Shown in pieces: positions 23,672-34,413 of a stretch of 64,000 nucleotides of DNA. Numbering within the stretch: position 1 is the stretch's first letter; every line of letters starts with the position of its first letter. A model generated the notes under the pieces. The model had not been told where the DNA came from and made no database searches. It saw only the letters and a program-made list of their open reading frames with translations. The position numbers and the translations under genes were made by a program. This stretch comes from Darksidea phi (Eukaryota > Ascomycota > Dothideomycetes > Pleosporales > Lentitheciaceae), in contig JASJFT010000011.1 of NCBI GenBank assembly GCA_030770425.1, positions 248,001 through 312,000 of the forward strand, given 5' to 3'.

Positions 23672-24280
23672 TCATGTTCCCTTTTTCAATCTGAAAAGTT
23701 GACTAACATCATTTGGTTAGCACTGTTGCCCAGAGTGATTCGGCACACTTACCCCCATTGAAGCGCGAGCGATATGAAGGCTGCTGCTGCTGCTGCGGAA
23801 GTGAATGCGACTGCGATCCATCCAACCACTTCAGTATACGCCACAAGGACGAGCGAAAGGAAGAAAAATGCCCCAACGACCAGGAGTTGAATTAACGATG
23901 AAGCAACAAGACCCAAACGCTCCCATGTAAGTCTCCAAACGCCGTTGAATCCAGCGCTCTCGCTGGTATGCAAGCAGGCTCATAGACACAGCCACAATAC
24001 CAAGCGCAAGAACGAAGAGCAACCAAGCAATACCGAGTAGGCTCCGAACCGATTCGCGTGTAAAACGTGGCTTCGCAACGAGTTCGCTAGGATTCGCGAT
24101 CTCAGATACGATGACAGCGAAAGTTGAAGCACCGAAGATGGAAAGACTGAGGACGAAGGAGAGGAATCCCTCAAAAGATTTGATGACCTCGGTCGTATTT
24201 GTGTCTTTCAGCGACTTTGATACCAAGTGATCAGCTGAGACGGGCGCCGCGGCGGTTGCATCTCCTTCTGGGGCAGTCAT
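23672..24280 (-). CDS. Multi-span membrane protein with an apparent frameshift
   Basis: From the ATG at 24280 the frame encodes an Ala-rich N-terminus, then EVIKSFEGFLSFVLSLSIFG with a span running to FAVIVSEIANP, then a second span (LGIAWLLFVLALGIVAVS) and QRERWIQRRL. The hydrophobic continuation (WERLGLVASSLIQLLVV, then FFFLSLVLVAYTEVVGWIAV) lies in another frame from about 23950. No intron with usable splice sites bridges the two, so a one-base slip (mutation or assembly error) is likely. The last part has a good intron (23691-23752, GTAAGT to CAG) and ends at 23672. It resembles conserved fungal four-span membrane proteins of unknown role. It diverges from the NLR gene over 314 bp, so co-regulation is possible. 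Confidence 0.6.
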
Positions 24281-24594
24281 GTGAACGGTGCGCAGAGTGC
24301 AAAGTGAAGAGTGGTTAATTCATCGGGCCAGCGGGGTGCACATAGAATATGTACCCAGTCTTCGTGGCCCACTGGGAGGGAACAATACGAGCTGCGACCA
24401 GCTGCACCGGGCTCGACTAGTGAATCGGCAGCCCCACGGCGCGGCTGGGCTGAACGACGCATTGTGCCTGCCTGAGTCTCGATTCTTCAGGTGGAAGCCG
24501 CCCAAGCCCTGCCGTGCCCCCTATAAGCCAGCACCTTCCCCTGTACACTCTTGGACGCATCCTCCCTCCAGAGTGACTTGGTCCCTCCAGCGAT
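24281..24594. promoter_or_regulatory. Shared divergent promoter region of membrane-protein and NLR genes
   Basis: The 314 bp between two divergent start codons must hold both promoters. I see no clear TATA box or named operator. Its position makes joint regulation of the pair plausible, but this is inference from layout. Confidence 0.45.
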
Positions 24595-27500
24595 ATGGAT
24601 GAATGGAAAAACAAGCTTCGGTTCTGGAGGAAGGATCGACAGCTGGTACGTTCGACACGCGCGACGGGAACCGGGGAAGCGCGCCACCGAAACCCCAACG
24701 CTCCGGAGGCAGCACCCTCTGACGAAAGCGGGTTCGGCATCAAGGTCCTCGTCCCGGGCGAAGCTGCATCTGTCGAGTAAGAAGAATCGCCACACTGCTC
24801 AAGCTCTTCGGCTGACCGCAATCGTCTGCAAACAGCATTGTCGCCGTTCACGGCCTGGACGGGCACCGGGAGAAGTCATGGACGGCAGACAACGGAGTCC
24901 TGTGGCTGCAAGCATTGCTACCGACTGAAATACCCAATGCCCGAGTGCTCACGTACGGCTACGATTCGCGGACGCGAAGCTCGGAGCATCTGACGCATCA
25001 GACACTTTACGGTCACTCCATGAGTCTTGTGTCTGCTCTGAGCCTCTACCGACGGAAAACAAAGGTAGGCGTCCCTGCAACCAGACTTGTACCGCGCCTT
25101 CTAACGAGGAATCTGTAAGACCGAACGGCGCCCGATCGTCTTCCTTGCCCATAGTCTAGGGGGGATTGTGGTGAAAAGCGTAGGTTACACGATCAGCCCA
25201 TTGGGCGAGTTCGGCACTAACGAGGTAAAAGGCCCTAATCCACTCCAATACGGCAGACGTCTCGCACAATGAACACCTAAAGGCCATCAAGCTATCCACG
25301 TACGGAGTTGTATTCTTCGGAACGCCTCATCAGGGCACAGACAGCGCGTCATGGGGGAAAGTGCTTGTCAATGTGGCATCGATCTTCCGACACACGAGTA
25401 CAGCGCTTCTTGGGCAGCTAGAGAGAGATTCGGAGTGGCTCGAAATGCAGCTGGAGCAGTACAACTCTATTAGCTCTGCAATCTTTACCATCTTCTGCTT
25501 CGAGTCCTATCCGACCCCTCTTCCTGCGGGCCAGTCGATGATGGTGAGTTCTGTTGGCAGCAAGTGATAGATGGCGCGTCTCTGACACACGTGCAGATGG
25601 TTCCGAAAGCGTCGGCGGTCGTTCCCGGAATGCGAGACGCGGAATCCGTTGAGATAAGGAAAGACCACACCACCTTAGTGAAGTTCCGAAATAGCTCGGA
25701 CAACGACTTTCAAACGGTGGTAGGCCATCTGGGCCTCATTTGTGAAAACGCGGCAGGGAAGGTCAGTCAAAATTGGGAGCACTGGGAAGAAATCAAGGGT
25801 GTGTGATCTAGTTTCTTGTGCATAAAAAACTGGTTTTGTTTTCTAGATATATGTTTTCACTGACTTGCGTGAAGCCTTGACGGCGGATGCATGGCCGAAT
25901 GACTTTCAAATCCCCCTAGAGCTTGGCTACGACCGCAATCCCAGCTTTACCGGCCGCACCAACGACCTGAGACACATGCATACATTCCTGGACGAGGTTC
26001 GGCAGAAGAAGAGGCCGGCTGTGCCGCTTGTAATCCATGGCACCGGCGGTATCGGAAAGACGCAGCTCGTCCGCGAGTTCGTGTTCGCGCATGCCGACGA
26101 TTTCTCTTCGGTTGTTTGGATAGACGCCCGGAACCCGCACAACGTTCGCAATGGTTTCGTGACCTTTATGCAGAGGCTCCTTGATTGCTACGTTGGCAAG
26201 TCCCGGGTCACGCCGCCCCCGTACCTCCGGGTCGCGCGATATCTGGGTATAGCAGGGATGGTAGGCGAGGATGGGCTGATCGCGGCCGATTCCGCCGGCT
26301 TAGACCGGATTGTGAGCGCATGTCGTGAATGGTTTGAACGGGAGGGCAATACGAGCTGGCTTCTTATTTTCGACAACGTCGACGATATCGAAACGTTTCG
26401 AATCTCCGGGTTCTTCCCAAATAAAGCCCAAGGAAGCATAATTGTAACCAGCCGACGCCCGGAATGTAGCCGGCTGGGGGAGGGATGGAGGATAGAAGTT
26501 ATGGAGGTAGAAGAGAGCATCAAGCTCCTCTCGAAAAGCTGCGGTATTATGATCAAGGAGGGTGATAGCAGTATGACCGCTCCCGTACTAGTCTCTACTA
26601 ACCTATTACTAATTGCAAACCCAGATTACGAAGAAGCTAGGCGAATCGTGGAAAAGCTCGGCTACCTACCGTTGGCCGTAGATCAGGCCGGGTCGTACTT
26701 GTCGATGCTACAGAAGCCTCTTCGCACTTTTCTCCCGCTTTTTGAGGAAAACTTCAACAGGACGCTAAGCAAGAAGCCGCCGGCGGCTGTGTGGCAGTAC
26801 GGCGAGGAGACCGTGGTCACGACATGGGAGATCTCTTTCGCAGCAATACAAGAGAGGGATCCCAAAGCGGTTGACCTACTTCTTCTCTGTTCGTTCCTCG
26901 CCAGCGACGATATCAACGTCGATTTCTTATGGCGCGGACTGCCTACCCAGTTCCCGGCAGGTGAGTGCTTCGAACATTGCCTGCGATCGCGCTGTTGCTA
27001 ACGGAATGCAGCTTCGGACATCGACGACCATCTGTCCACATTGTTCTCGTTCTCCTTGGCAGACCGCAAACGAGAAGACAGTTTCTCGATCCATCCGATC
27101 GTGCATTGGTGGGCTCGCGAGAGACTCAGCGCCGAGGAGGCAGAAGGGCTGGCGGTGTCAGCCATTCGAATGATCGCTTCCGCGATCGACTCTCTGCCAT
27201 CACACAATCTCTATACGGACAGGCAAATCATGAAGCACATCCGTCTCTGTAACGACTTGTGCAAGAAGAAGGTAACCTGGGGAGAGCATTACAATATGGG
27301 AGAATTTAGGGAAGAATGGCTTAGCTTTGGTAATATGTACCAGTATCACGGACGCAGCGCCGAGGGTGAGGAGATGTTGAAGCGGGCGCTTGCTGGATAC
27401 GAGAAGGCGCTAGAGCCAGACCATCCCGATACTCTAAGGGTGGTGCAGAATCTGGGCTTGCTCTATCACGAACGTGGGAAGATGGACGAAGCGGAGAAGA

Positions 27501-28489
27501 TGTGGATGCGAGCACTAGTCGGGTACGAGATGGCGCTAGAGCCAGACCATCCCGATACTCTAATGGTGGTGCAGAATCTGGGTACGCTCTATCACGGACG
27601 CGGACAGATGGGCAAGGCGGAGAAGATATTGACGCGAGCACTGGCCGTGTACGAGAAGGCGCTAGAGCCAGACCATCCCCATACTCTAATGGTGGTGCAG
27701 AATCTGGGTACGCTCTATCACAGACGCGGGAAGATGGACAAGGCGGAGAAGATATGGACGCGAGCACTGGCCGTGTACGAGAAGGCGCTAGAGCCAGACC
27801 ATCCCCATACTCTAGCAGTAGTGCAGAATCTGGGCTTGCTCTATCACGGACGCGGGAAGATGGACGAAGCGGAGAAGATGTGGACGCGAGCACTGGCCGG
27901 GTACGAGAAGGCGCTAGAGCCAGACCATCCCAATACTCTAACGGTGGTGCAGAATCTGGGTTCGCTCTATCATGGACGCGGACAGACGGACGAGGCAGAG
28001 AAGATATGGGCGCGAGCACTGGCCGGGTACGAGAAGGCGCTAGAGCCAGACCATCCCGATACTCTAAGGGTGGTGCAGAATCTGGGTACGCTCTATTACG
28101 GACGCGGACAGACGGACGAAGCGGAGAAGATGTGGACGCGAGCATTGGCCGGGTACGAGAAAGCCTTGGTACCATATCATCCCAATACATTACAGGTGCT
28201 CAGTTACCTTGGTGTGTACTACGCGGAGCAGGACCGGATAGATGAAGCGGAAGGGATGTTGAAGCGTGCGTTTGTAGGATACCAGCAATTCCAAGAAGGC
28301 CACGAAAAGGAGATGTACGATACCCAGTACACACTAGGGGAGGTGTATGAGCAATGCGGTCGCTTAGGTGAAGCTAAAGTTGCTTTTGCGCAAGCGAGGG
28401 CTGGCTACGAGGATTTGCTTGGACCTGAGGACTCGAAAACTGTAGATGCAGCGGGTCGACTAGATCGTATCCGAGGGGAAGAGCAATGA
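24595..28489 (+). CDS. Fungal NLR: alpha/beta-hydrolase, NB-ARC, TPR repeats
   Basis: Eight exons (24595-24776, 24836-25064, 25120-25179, 25232-25543, 25597-25800, 25847-26561, 26625-26960, 27012-28489) give 1171 residues in one continuous frame. Residues about 61-310 form a DUF676/PGAP1-like alpha/beta-hydrolase domain: VHGLDGHREKSW, nucleophile elbow AHSLGG with Ser149, and FFGTPHQG. NB-ARC follows: Walker A GTGGIGKT (394-401), Walker B-like WLLIFDNVDD, GSIIVTSRR, and a GLPLA-like LGYLPLAVDQAG. A winged-helix-like part contains FSIHPIVHWWARERL. From about 800 come tetratricopeptide units of 42 residues (ALEPDHPDTL, VVQNLG, LYHGRG, DEAEKMW), six of them nearly identical, then two diverged ones. 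Fungal NLRs of this build act in the cytosol in non-self recognition and regulated cell death; the ligand and partner here are unknown. All key motifs are intact. Confidence 0.92.
27401..28156 (+). repeat. Six 126-bp tandem units encoding TPRs
   Basis: Unit starts fall exactly every 126 bp at 27401, 27527, 27653, 27779, 27905 and 28031, and a diverged seventh starts at 28157. Each begins with GAGAAGGCGCTAGAG or a close variant. Identity between units is very high at the DNA level, with changes concentrated in a few codons (the HPxTL position, the codon after TL, and the GR/HER/HRR loop). Confidence 0.95.
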
Positions 28490-29400
28490 ACGGAGTGGAA
28501 AGGTGTGTTTTCTAGTCTTGTCAACGACCGGCTTTTGTAGAGTAACCGCGTTTAGTAGGAGAATGTCTATGTTTTCATACGGTCGTTCAGCTGTGTAAGC
28601 AAGCCCAAAAGTGTTAGTTTACAGTAATTAAATTAGTTTTGCCACTGGGTCGCCACCAGTAGTAGGGAGGATGGCCGACCCGCACCGGCCATGACCTTGT
28701 GAGGTGGCGAATTCTGTAGATGTTTTCAGAGAGTTGGTTGACCGGAGGTATGGCCAAGTTGAATCATAAGGCTGCGGGGCTAAGATTGGCGTATGGACTA
28801 CCATCGATTATCCGGCTAGGCTAGTACTATTTAGGCATACAGCTCTTTTCTTGATGTAATGTTACTACACCACTTGTGAAGCGTACGTTGCACTACATCG
28901 CGAAGTTACACGATAAGTTGTCGTGCGGACGGAGAGCGGTTCAGCGGCTGGGCGCTCTGGTTGACTCATCTCGATGTAGGAGGGTTGGCAGTGTCAAACC
29001 ACGCTCCAAAGAAAAGGTGGAGTGGACAGAGCTATACTCACAATCTATTCTTGGCAGGTTTCTGCGAGTTTACTCCATGGAAACCTGCTTAGTAATAAGC
29101 ATAGCTACAGGCTGGCAGCCACAGTAGGGCAGCCACTCCTGCGCATCATGCCTTTTCTACATAGCCCTCTAGGCACGCTCAGGTAGAAATAGCGACATAG
29201 GCGGGCTAACGTTAGGGGCGGGCCAGAATCTGCATACGTCATGCGATATCTCGACGGCCGGCACGGAATCAGATATTCACTGTCTATCCGTAAACGGCTT
29301 AGCCTAGCCAGGTCGAGGTAAAAACTCCCTTCACCCGGCAAGGCTAATACTATTCAGAGCCAGCTATACGATATCGCCGAGCTCTAGAGATCTACATTTA
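28490..29400. other. Downstream flank of the NLR containing the right inverted repeat
   Basis: Apart from the repeat at 28652-28785, nothing gene-like is seen. Short frames at 28876-29341 have no family match. Confidence 0.5.
28652..28785 (-). repeat. Right copy of the inverted repeat flanking the NLR module
   Basis: Reverse-complement partner of 22826-22932: 42 identical bases at 28695-28736 and 20 identical at 28664-28683, separated by a variable spacer. The sequence GATGGCCGACCCGC is shared with the relative at 60852-60865. Confidence 0.85.
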
Positions 29401-30189
29401 TTCTACAGTCGATCCAATAGTTTTGAAAGAAGTGTTTCCAGGATGCATAAAGGCAGCAGACGTTAACTTCATATCCTGGAACAAAACCTACTGCGTGTTT
29501 CCCGTACAAGCCATTCTGAAGCATGAATCGTACCTCTTGCAATCTGTGTTGGAAAAGCAGACCAGCGATATGGCGTGGTCGTCTATTCGGTCATATGCAC
29601 ACAAAGGTTCCAAAACACTGCAGCCACAATGGATCACTCAGAATTTAGGTCGTAAAGCATTCAGTCATGTACGTCAGGTTGGCGATAATTACTCCTGGGT
29701 CATAAGTCTCGACACTACGGAAATACCTGCATCACCGACTCCAGATTATCTTATAGATTATGCTACTTTCTCGCTAATCGCCCCCGATTATCTTGCGGAG
29801 TATCCCGAGTCGCATGCGGAATAATGCCGGGTGAGTACTGGTTTTTGAGGTCTGCTGTTCTTGAGCACACCTATACCATGCCGACAGTTAGCTTATGCCA
29901 CACGGCTTATCAGAATGGGTGTAGGCGATCTAGGACTCTGGTCTCGAGGCTCTACGGTGTATTAAGATTACAACTCGCGCTCATAGAACCAGAGGACCAG
30001 CCCGAAGGGCGCGAAACGCTTAGGCAGCACGCAACTATTGGACAGGTACTTAATATTGGAGGGGACTTTACTCCACCGAATTTGTGGAGATATTACGACG
30101 ATGATGTTATAGCCTACTTGAAGGCACTTAGGACGAAAGTCATTGAGCAGGAGCGAAATGACACAGATGATCTTGAGCTTTCAAGGTAG
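29401..30189 (+). pseudogene. Unassigned coding remnant in two frames
   Basis: The frame 29423-29824 (133 codons, no ATG at its start) includes FISWNKTYCVFPVQAILKHE and SYAHKGSKTLQPQWITQNLG, has ordinary protein composition and ends at a TAA. A second frame starts at the overlapping ATG at 29824 and runs to 30189 (121 codons), including TPPNLWRYYDDDVIAYLKAL. No intron joins them cleanly. I faintly recall similar FVSWNR..SVFPLQ..LRH proteins in other fungi but cannot name a family. A single gene broken by a stop or shift is the simplest reading. Confidence 0.4.
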
Positions 30190-30849
30190 CACCTTGTGCG
30201 CTGATTCTCTTGTGAGGATAACTACTCCCGTGTTATACATGGCTATGGTTTGGGGCGATACACAATGCAAGCGCTTTTAAAATCGCATTTGGAAGCCTTT
30301 AAACCCCTTAAGCTTATGTAATTATCGTAACGTAGTGCAGACAGGGCTTAGTACGTTGCAACCTTCCCTGCGTCGCGTGTTGGGGCTAGTGTCGGATGAA
30401 GCTAGTATTGGCCGCCCAATATACCATTATGTGACTAGTTGTAGCCGACGTCACGCATTCTACTCTTTTTATATACAGTTAATATTTTAGTGCTAGTTTC
30501 CAGGTAAATATAGGTTATCGTTAGCACCATACCTCCTGTAATAGTATAGTTGCGCATTGCAGCTTTCCACGAAAAAAAGAAAAGAAGAAAAAAAAGTTGT
30601 GCAGCAAGTTGTTTAGTTCTTGCTAATACCATTGAAGTATAAAAATTGTGTAGCGATAAATTCAAAGATGACGTGAGGTGTATTGGTCCGTGCGAGGGGT
30701 GACGGCGAGGGTGTATTCTGCGCGCGGTTCGGGTTGCGAAGGTCGCGGAAATTCTCCCACATTGTAGCGCCGATCAGACAACCCCCCTCAATCGTATACT
30801 TCGACCATGATCGCTTTTTCAGCTTTTTTCTAACTTGCCTAAGCTCGCA
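30190..30849. other. AT-rich intergenic stretch and promoter of the phosphoesterase gene
   Basis: The segment 30420-30660 is AT-rich with oligo-A/T runs and no gene. The segment before 30850 is pyrimidine-rich, as is common just upstream of fungal start codons. Confidence 0.45.
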
Positions 30850-31827
30850 ATGGATCCACTTGTCGCCATGGCAGAAAACGCAGCCTCAGTCTCCGGCAAC
30901 CCCGCCCCCCGCCCCGCCTCGCCGGCAGACCTCCCCGGCCGTCTCTGGGCAATTAGCGACATCCACATCTCGTTCAAAGCAAACCGCGAAGCTTTTGAGA
31001 AGCTCCAGCCGCGCCCAAATGACGGCTTGATACTGTGCGGAGATGTTGGAGAGTCACCGGAGCACTTGCGGATCGCCTTTGCGCAAGCGACGGCCTGCTT
31101 CAGGAACGTCTTCTGGACCGTGGGCAACCATGAGTTGTACACGCTGCCTACACAGAAGGAGCACGGCGCAAGAGGTGAGGACAAGTACATGGAGTGCGTC
31201 GAGATCGCGCGCGAATTCGGCATCCCGACGCCCGAGGACGAATACACCCTGTGGGAGGGCGAAGGCGGCCCAGTTTTGATTGCACCCATCTTCACACTGT
31301 ATGATTACAGCTTTCGCCCCGAGCATGTTAAGCTGAAAGATGCCCTGGCGTGGGCAAGGGAGGAAAACATCGAGGCCACAGACGAACATCTCTTGCATCC
31401 CGACCCCTACTCGTCGCGCATCGAATGGTGCAATGCACGGCTGCAGCGCACCGAAGAGAAGCTTACTGCTGCTATCGCCGCGCATCCCACGGTACCGCTC
31501 GTCCTCGTGGGTCACTGGCCGTTGCGCGAGGATCTCGTTATGCTGCCCCTTGTGCCTAGGTTCTGCCTCTGGTGCGGCACGAAGAAGACCGAGGACTGGC
31601 ACAGGCGCTTCAATGCTAAAGTCGTTGTGAGCGGCCACCTGCACATCAGACGCACCGATTGGCGAGATGACACGCGCTTCGAAGAAGTCAGCTTAGGCTA
31701 CCCGAGGCAATGGCAAGAGTGCCAGGACCGCGGTATGGATGTCAACGATCTGCTGCGAGAGATTCTTCCTGGACCAGACGCACCACCTTTAGATCAGCGA
31801 GCTACCGTTTGGAGGCGATACGCTTGA
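30850..31827 (+). CDS. Calcineurin-like metallophosphoesterase
   Basis: An intronless gene of 325 residues starting at the ATG at 30850. All metal-binding motifs are present in order: DIH (Asp37), GDVGE (Asp65), GNHE (Asn93, His94), GHWP (His222) and SGHLH (His263, His265). This predicts a dinuclear-metal phosphoesterase, probably cytosolic since there is no signal peptide or membrane span. The N-terminal 30 residues are Ala/Pro-rich and variable. The layout matches a broad class of fungal and actinobacterial stand-alone phosphoesterases. The substrate is not deducible. Downstream lies an EthD-like gene in the same orientation, with no sign of functional linkage. Confidence 0.93.
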   Translation: MDPLVAMAENAASVSGNPAPRPASPADLPGRLWAISDIHISFKANREAFEKLQPRPNDGLILCGDVGESPEHLRIAFAQATACFRNVFWTVGNHELYTLPTQKEHGARGEDKYMECVEIAREFGIPTPEDEYTLWEGEGGPVLIAPIFTLYDYSFRPEHVKLKDALAWAREENIEATDEHLLHPDPYSSRIEWCNARLQRTEEKLTAAIAAHPTVPLVLVGHWPLREDLVMLPLVPRFCLWCGTKKTEDWHRRFNAKVVVSGHLHIRRTDWRDDTRFEEVSLGYPRQWQECQDRGMDVNDLLREILPGPDAPPLDQRATVWRRYA

Positions 31828-32011
31828 GTGGACTGGTAGTCGGGTAATGCGGCTGTCAGCTGTCATGGCCCACTTTGGAGGGGGCGAGACCATTCCCCAC
31901 ACTGCGTTGGCGTAGTGACGCACCATCGCAGATCATTTTGAGGCCAATCTCGATCCGCTAAAAGCAGTTTCCAAATGCAATACACTGTCTCGTCGCTCAC
32001 CTTCTCCAGCC

Positions 32012-32935
32012 ATGTCCTCAATGCTATGTGCGTGGGCACGCGTCGATGATGCCGCCCGCGACCAATATGCGAGTCACGTCGCCGAGATTGCCACCCATCT
32101 CTCCGCCCGCACCTGGCACTTTGAAGCTGAGAAAAATCCGGAATTCGAGTTTGAACATCCGTCCCGCGACAACTTCCTCACCATGTAAGTCGACATGCTC
32201 ACAACGGTCTGCATTCCAGGTCTACACGCTGATTCTATATCCTCGTTTAGTTACGAAGTTCCGAAGGCGGCAATGCGCCAGGAAGAAAGCTACATATTGT
32301 CTAGTTTGACAGCCGGAACTCCTGACGCCGTGCACGTGAACGCACACTTCTATGAGGAGCTTGAGTCTTTCCAGGCTGAAGGCTATGCCGGTGGTGAGAG
32401 GTGTGAAATCTCAAACGTCGCATCAGTGATGCTAACCTGCGCTATAGACTACGCCGACTTGATGTTTTTGGTCATAGTGACGTATTTGTTCAAAGATGAT
32501 GCGACTTGCGAGGCATACTACGATTGGATGAGGAAAGAGTTGATCCCGCAAATGCTGACCACTCCGGAATTCCTGCGAGCGCGATATTACAAGGCTATTC
32601 GTGCAGACCTGGCCGCGGATGGATCCCAAGTACAGCGAGAAGAGGGCAGAGTCCAGCACCTGTCCATATACGAATTGGATAGCGATGACTGGCTTTGGGA
32701 CACAATCTTCGACGTGAGCCAGTCCGAACAGTGGCGAAGCCTTGAGAAGGGCATGGTACTCCCTCCTTCTCCATGTCCACGCATGTATAGAGACTGACGG
32801 CGATAGGAAATTGAGATGAAGAAGTGGTACCTGAGAGGGTGCTATCCGGATGATGGCAAAGCGCAAGTTAAGACGGAGAAGACGAAGGATGACGGTGATG
32901 ACGGTGATGACCGCGATGACAATGATGATGAGTAG
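32012..32935 (+). CDS. EthD-like (dimeric alpha/beta-barrel) protein
   Basis: Four exons (32012-32184, 32251-32393, 32448-32755, 32807-32935) give 250 residues with consistent phases. Two similar modules can be discerned, each ending in a strand of the type FLTIYEVP (about 57-64) or HLSIYELDSDDWLW, with a conserved-looking helix carrying YYDWMRKELIPQML in the second. This fits the tandem ferredoxin-like barrels of fungal EthD/ABM-type proteins, cytosolic enzymes or binders of small aromatic or polyketide compounds. The tail, encoded by exon 4, is strongly acidic (DDGDDGDD). The substrate is unknown. Confidence 0.65.
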
Positions 32936-33630
32936 GAAATATGAGGCCTTTAGTCACTTCAAACTCCATGTTCATGCAGCATCGTTCCCGTTTCTCTACC
33001 CACAGACCGCATCCACTCTGCAGATACATGGCGTCCTCCCCGACCCTCCTTCCTAATCCGTCGCAGGCTCGCTCGGCAGACCAGCCAATCGACCCGCCAT
33101 CCGAAACCACGCCCGGCCACGACCTACGCCCTGATTTACTCCTTACCCGCCCGGGTCGCCAGACATGGGACGAATGAATGCGATTATATTAACTGCACTA
33201 ACAAGTACCCAAATAGGCGGTCCGCCCCGAACCACCTGACGCCAGTAGGGCCACCTCTGGCGAAGGCCGCCCCGGCATGCTTGCTAACCGGATACTTAGT
33301 CGAGCACGCGTCGTGTACATAAACGGCAGCTACACGTTGCGCGCGAAAACATGGCCAATTGCTTTCGCGAGACGTGTACATGTGTGTTTTCGGTGCAGCG
33401 GCTTGTTTCTTGAACGAATGACAGCAGTGGACGACAACCGGAGTGTGGGGATGCGCGGTTTAGGCTGTGCGAATGGACAAACCCTGTTTCCGAGAATATT
33501 CGTATGGACACGCATTTACATCGGCTTCATGCGTCGTATAAGAGGTTCCCGTCGCGACAATGTTTCACGATTGCCCACCTTGCCCACATTCCACTCGAGC
33601 GAGGCAAAGCGCTGAAAAATTGTTCGTACC
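32936..33630. other. Intergenic region, promoter of the NLP gene
   Basis: No gene is supported. The frames at 33184-33615 on both strands have no recognisable content. Confidence 0.45.
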
Positions 33631-34413
33631 ATGTCTTCAACCTCGAAGTATGTTGTCTTCGGGCTGCTCTATAGCCTCGCTTACGTCTCTGCACTTCCTC
33701 TCCACCTCAGCTTCTCTCGCCGCGCCGTCATTGCCCATGATGCTGTTGTCGGTTTCAGTCAAGCAGTGCCTTCGGGTGTTACGGGCGAGCTCATGCTAAA
33801 GTACAAGCCCTGGCTCGAAGTTTACAACGGATGCGTACCATTCCCAGCTGTTAACGCCGCTGGGGATACCGGGCAAGACAATCCCATCTCCACAAATCTC
33901 GCAAAGAGAGGAAGGCTAATGAAACATAGGGGTGGTCTTGCGACGAGCGGTTCCTCGAACAGTGGCTGCGGCAGCAACCTTGGCCAGGTCTACGCTCGCG
34001 CTGCAACCTACAACGGCGCCTACGCCATAATGTACTCGTGGTACATGCCCAAAGACAGTCCGTCCGCCGGCCTCGGCCACCGTCACGACTGGGAGAACAT
34101 CGTGGTATGGCTCTCTTCAGAATCCACCACCGCGACCGTGCGGGGTGTCGCCATCTCCGCCCACGGCCAATACCAGAAGGAGACGTCCCCGCCGTTCGAT
34201 GGTACCAGGCCGAAGATTGGCTATATCTCTATCTGGCCGGTGAACCATCAACTGATCGCGACGAGCGATCAGGGTGGACAACAGCCGTTGATTGCGTGGG
34301 AGAGCATGACGCAGGCAGCGAGGAGTGCAATTGAGAGCACGAACTTTGGCGATGCGACGCCGAGTTTTAGGGATAGCAACTTCCAGAACTACCTTGCCAA
34401 TGCTTTTATCTAG
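33631..34413 (+). CDS. NPP1/NLP family secreted protein (type 1, necrosis- and ethylene-inducing-like)
   Basis: An intronless gene of 260 residues. The N-terminal 20 residues form a signal peptide ending near SAL; a short segment with an Arg pair follows, possibly a processed pro-region. The defining heptapeptide GHRHDWE lies at residues 149-155, preceded by the MYSWYMPKD strand. Two cysteines (in NGCVPF and SGCGS) correspond to the single disulphide of type 1 NLPs. Length and residue order match intact family members, and no break is visible. Family proteins are apoplastic; many bind sphingolipids of the plant plasma membrane and elicit necrosis or defence, while others are non-cytolytic. 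Which class this belongs to cannot be judged from sequence alone. Confidence 0.93.
   Translation: MSSTSKYVVFGLLYSLAYVSALPLHLSFSRRAVIAHDAVVGFSQAVPSGVTGELMLKYKPWLEVYNGCVPFPAVNAAGDTGQDNPISTNLAKRGRLMKHRGGLATSGSSNSGCGSNLGQVYARAATYNGAYAIMYSWYMPKDSPSAGLGHRHDWENIVVWLSSESTTATVRGVAISAHGQYQKETSPPFDGTRPKIGYISIWPVNHQLIATSDQGGQQPLIAWESMTQAARSAIESTNFGDATPSFRDSNFQNYLANAFI

Noticed and set aside
27321..28190. 289-codon minus-strand frame and 247-codon plus-strand frame across the TPR region
   Set aside because: They are shadows produced by the 126-bp periodic repeat, which keeps all frames open once one unit is stop-free; the TPR frame carries the conserved residues.
22741..28800. Idea that the inverted-repeat module is a Starship-type giant element
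   Set aside because: No DUF3435 tyrosine recombinase or other captain-like gene was found, and the span is far too small; a simple inverted-repeat-bounded segment is all that is visible.
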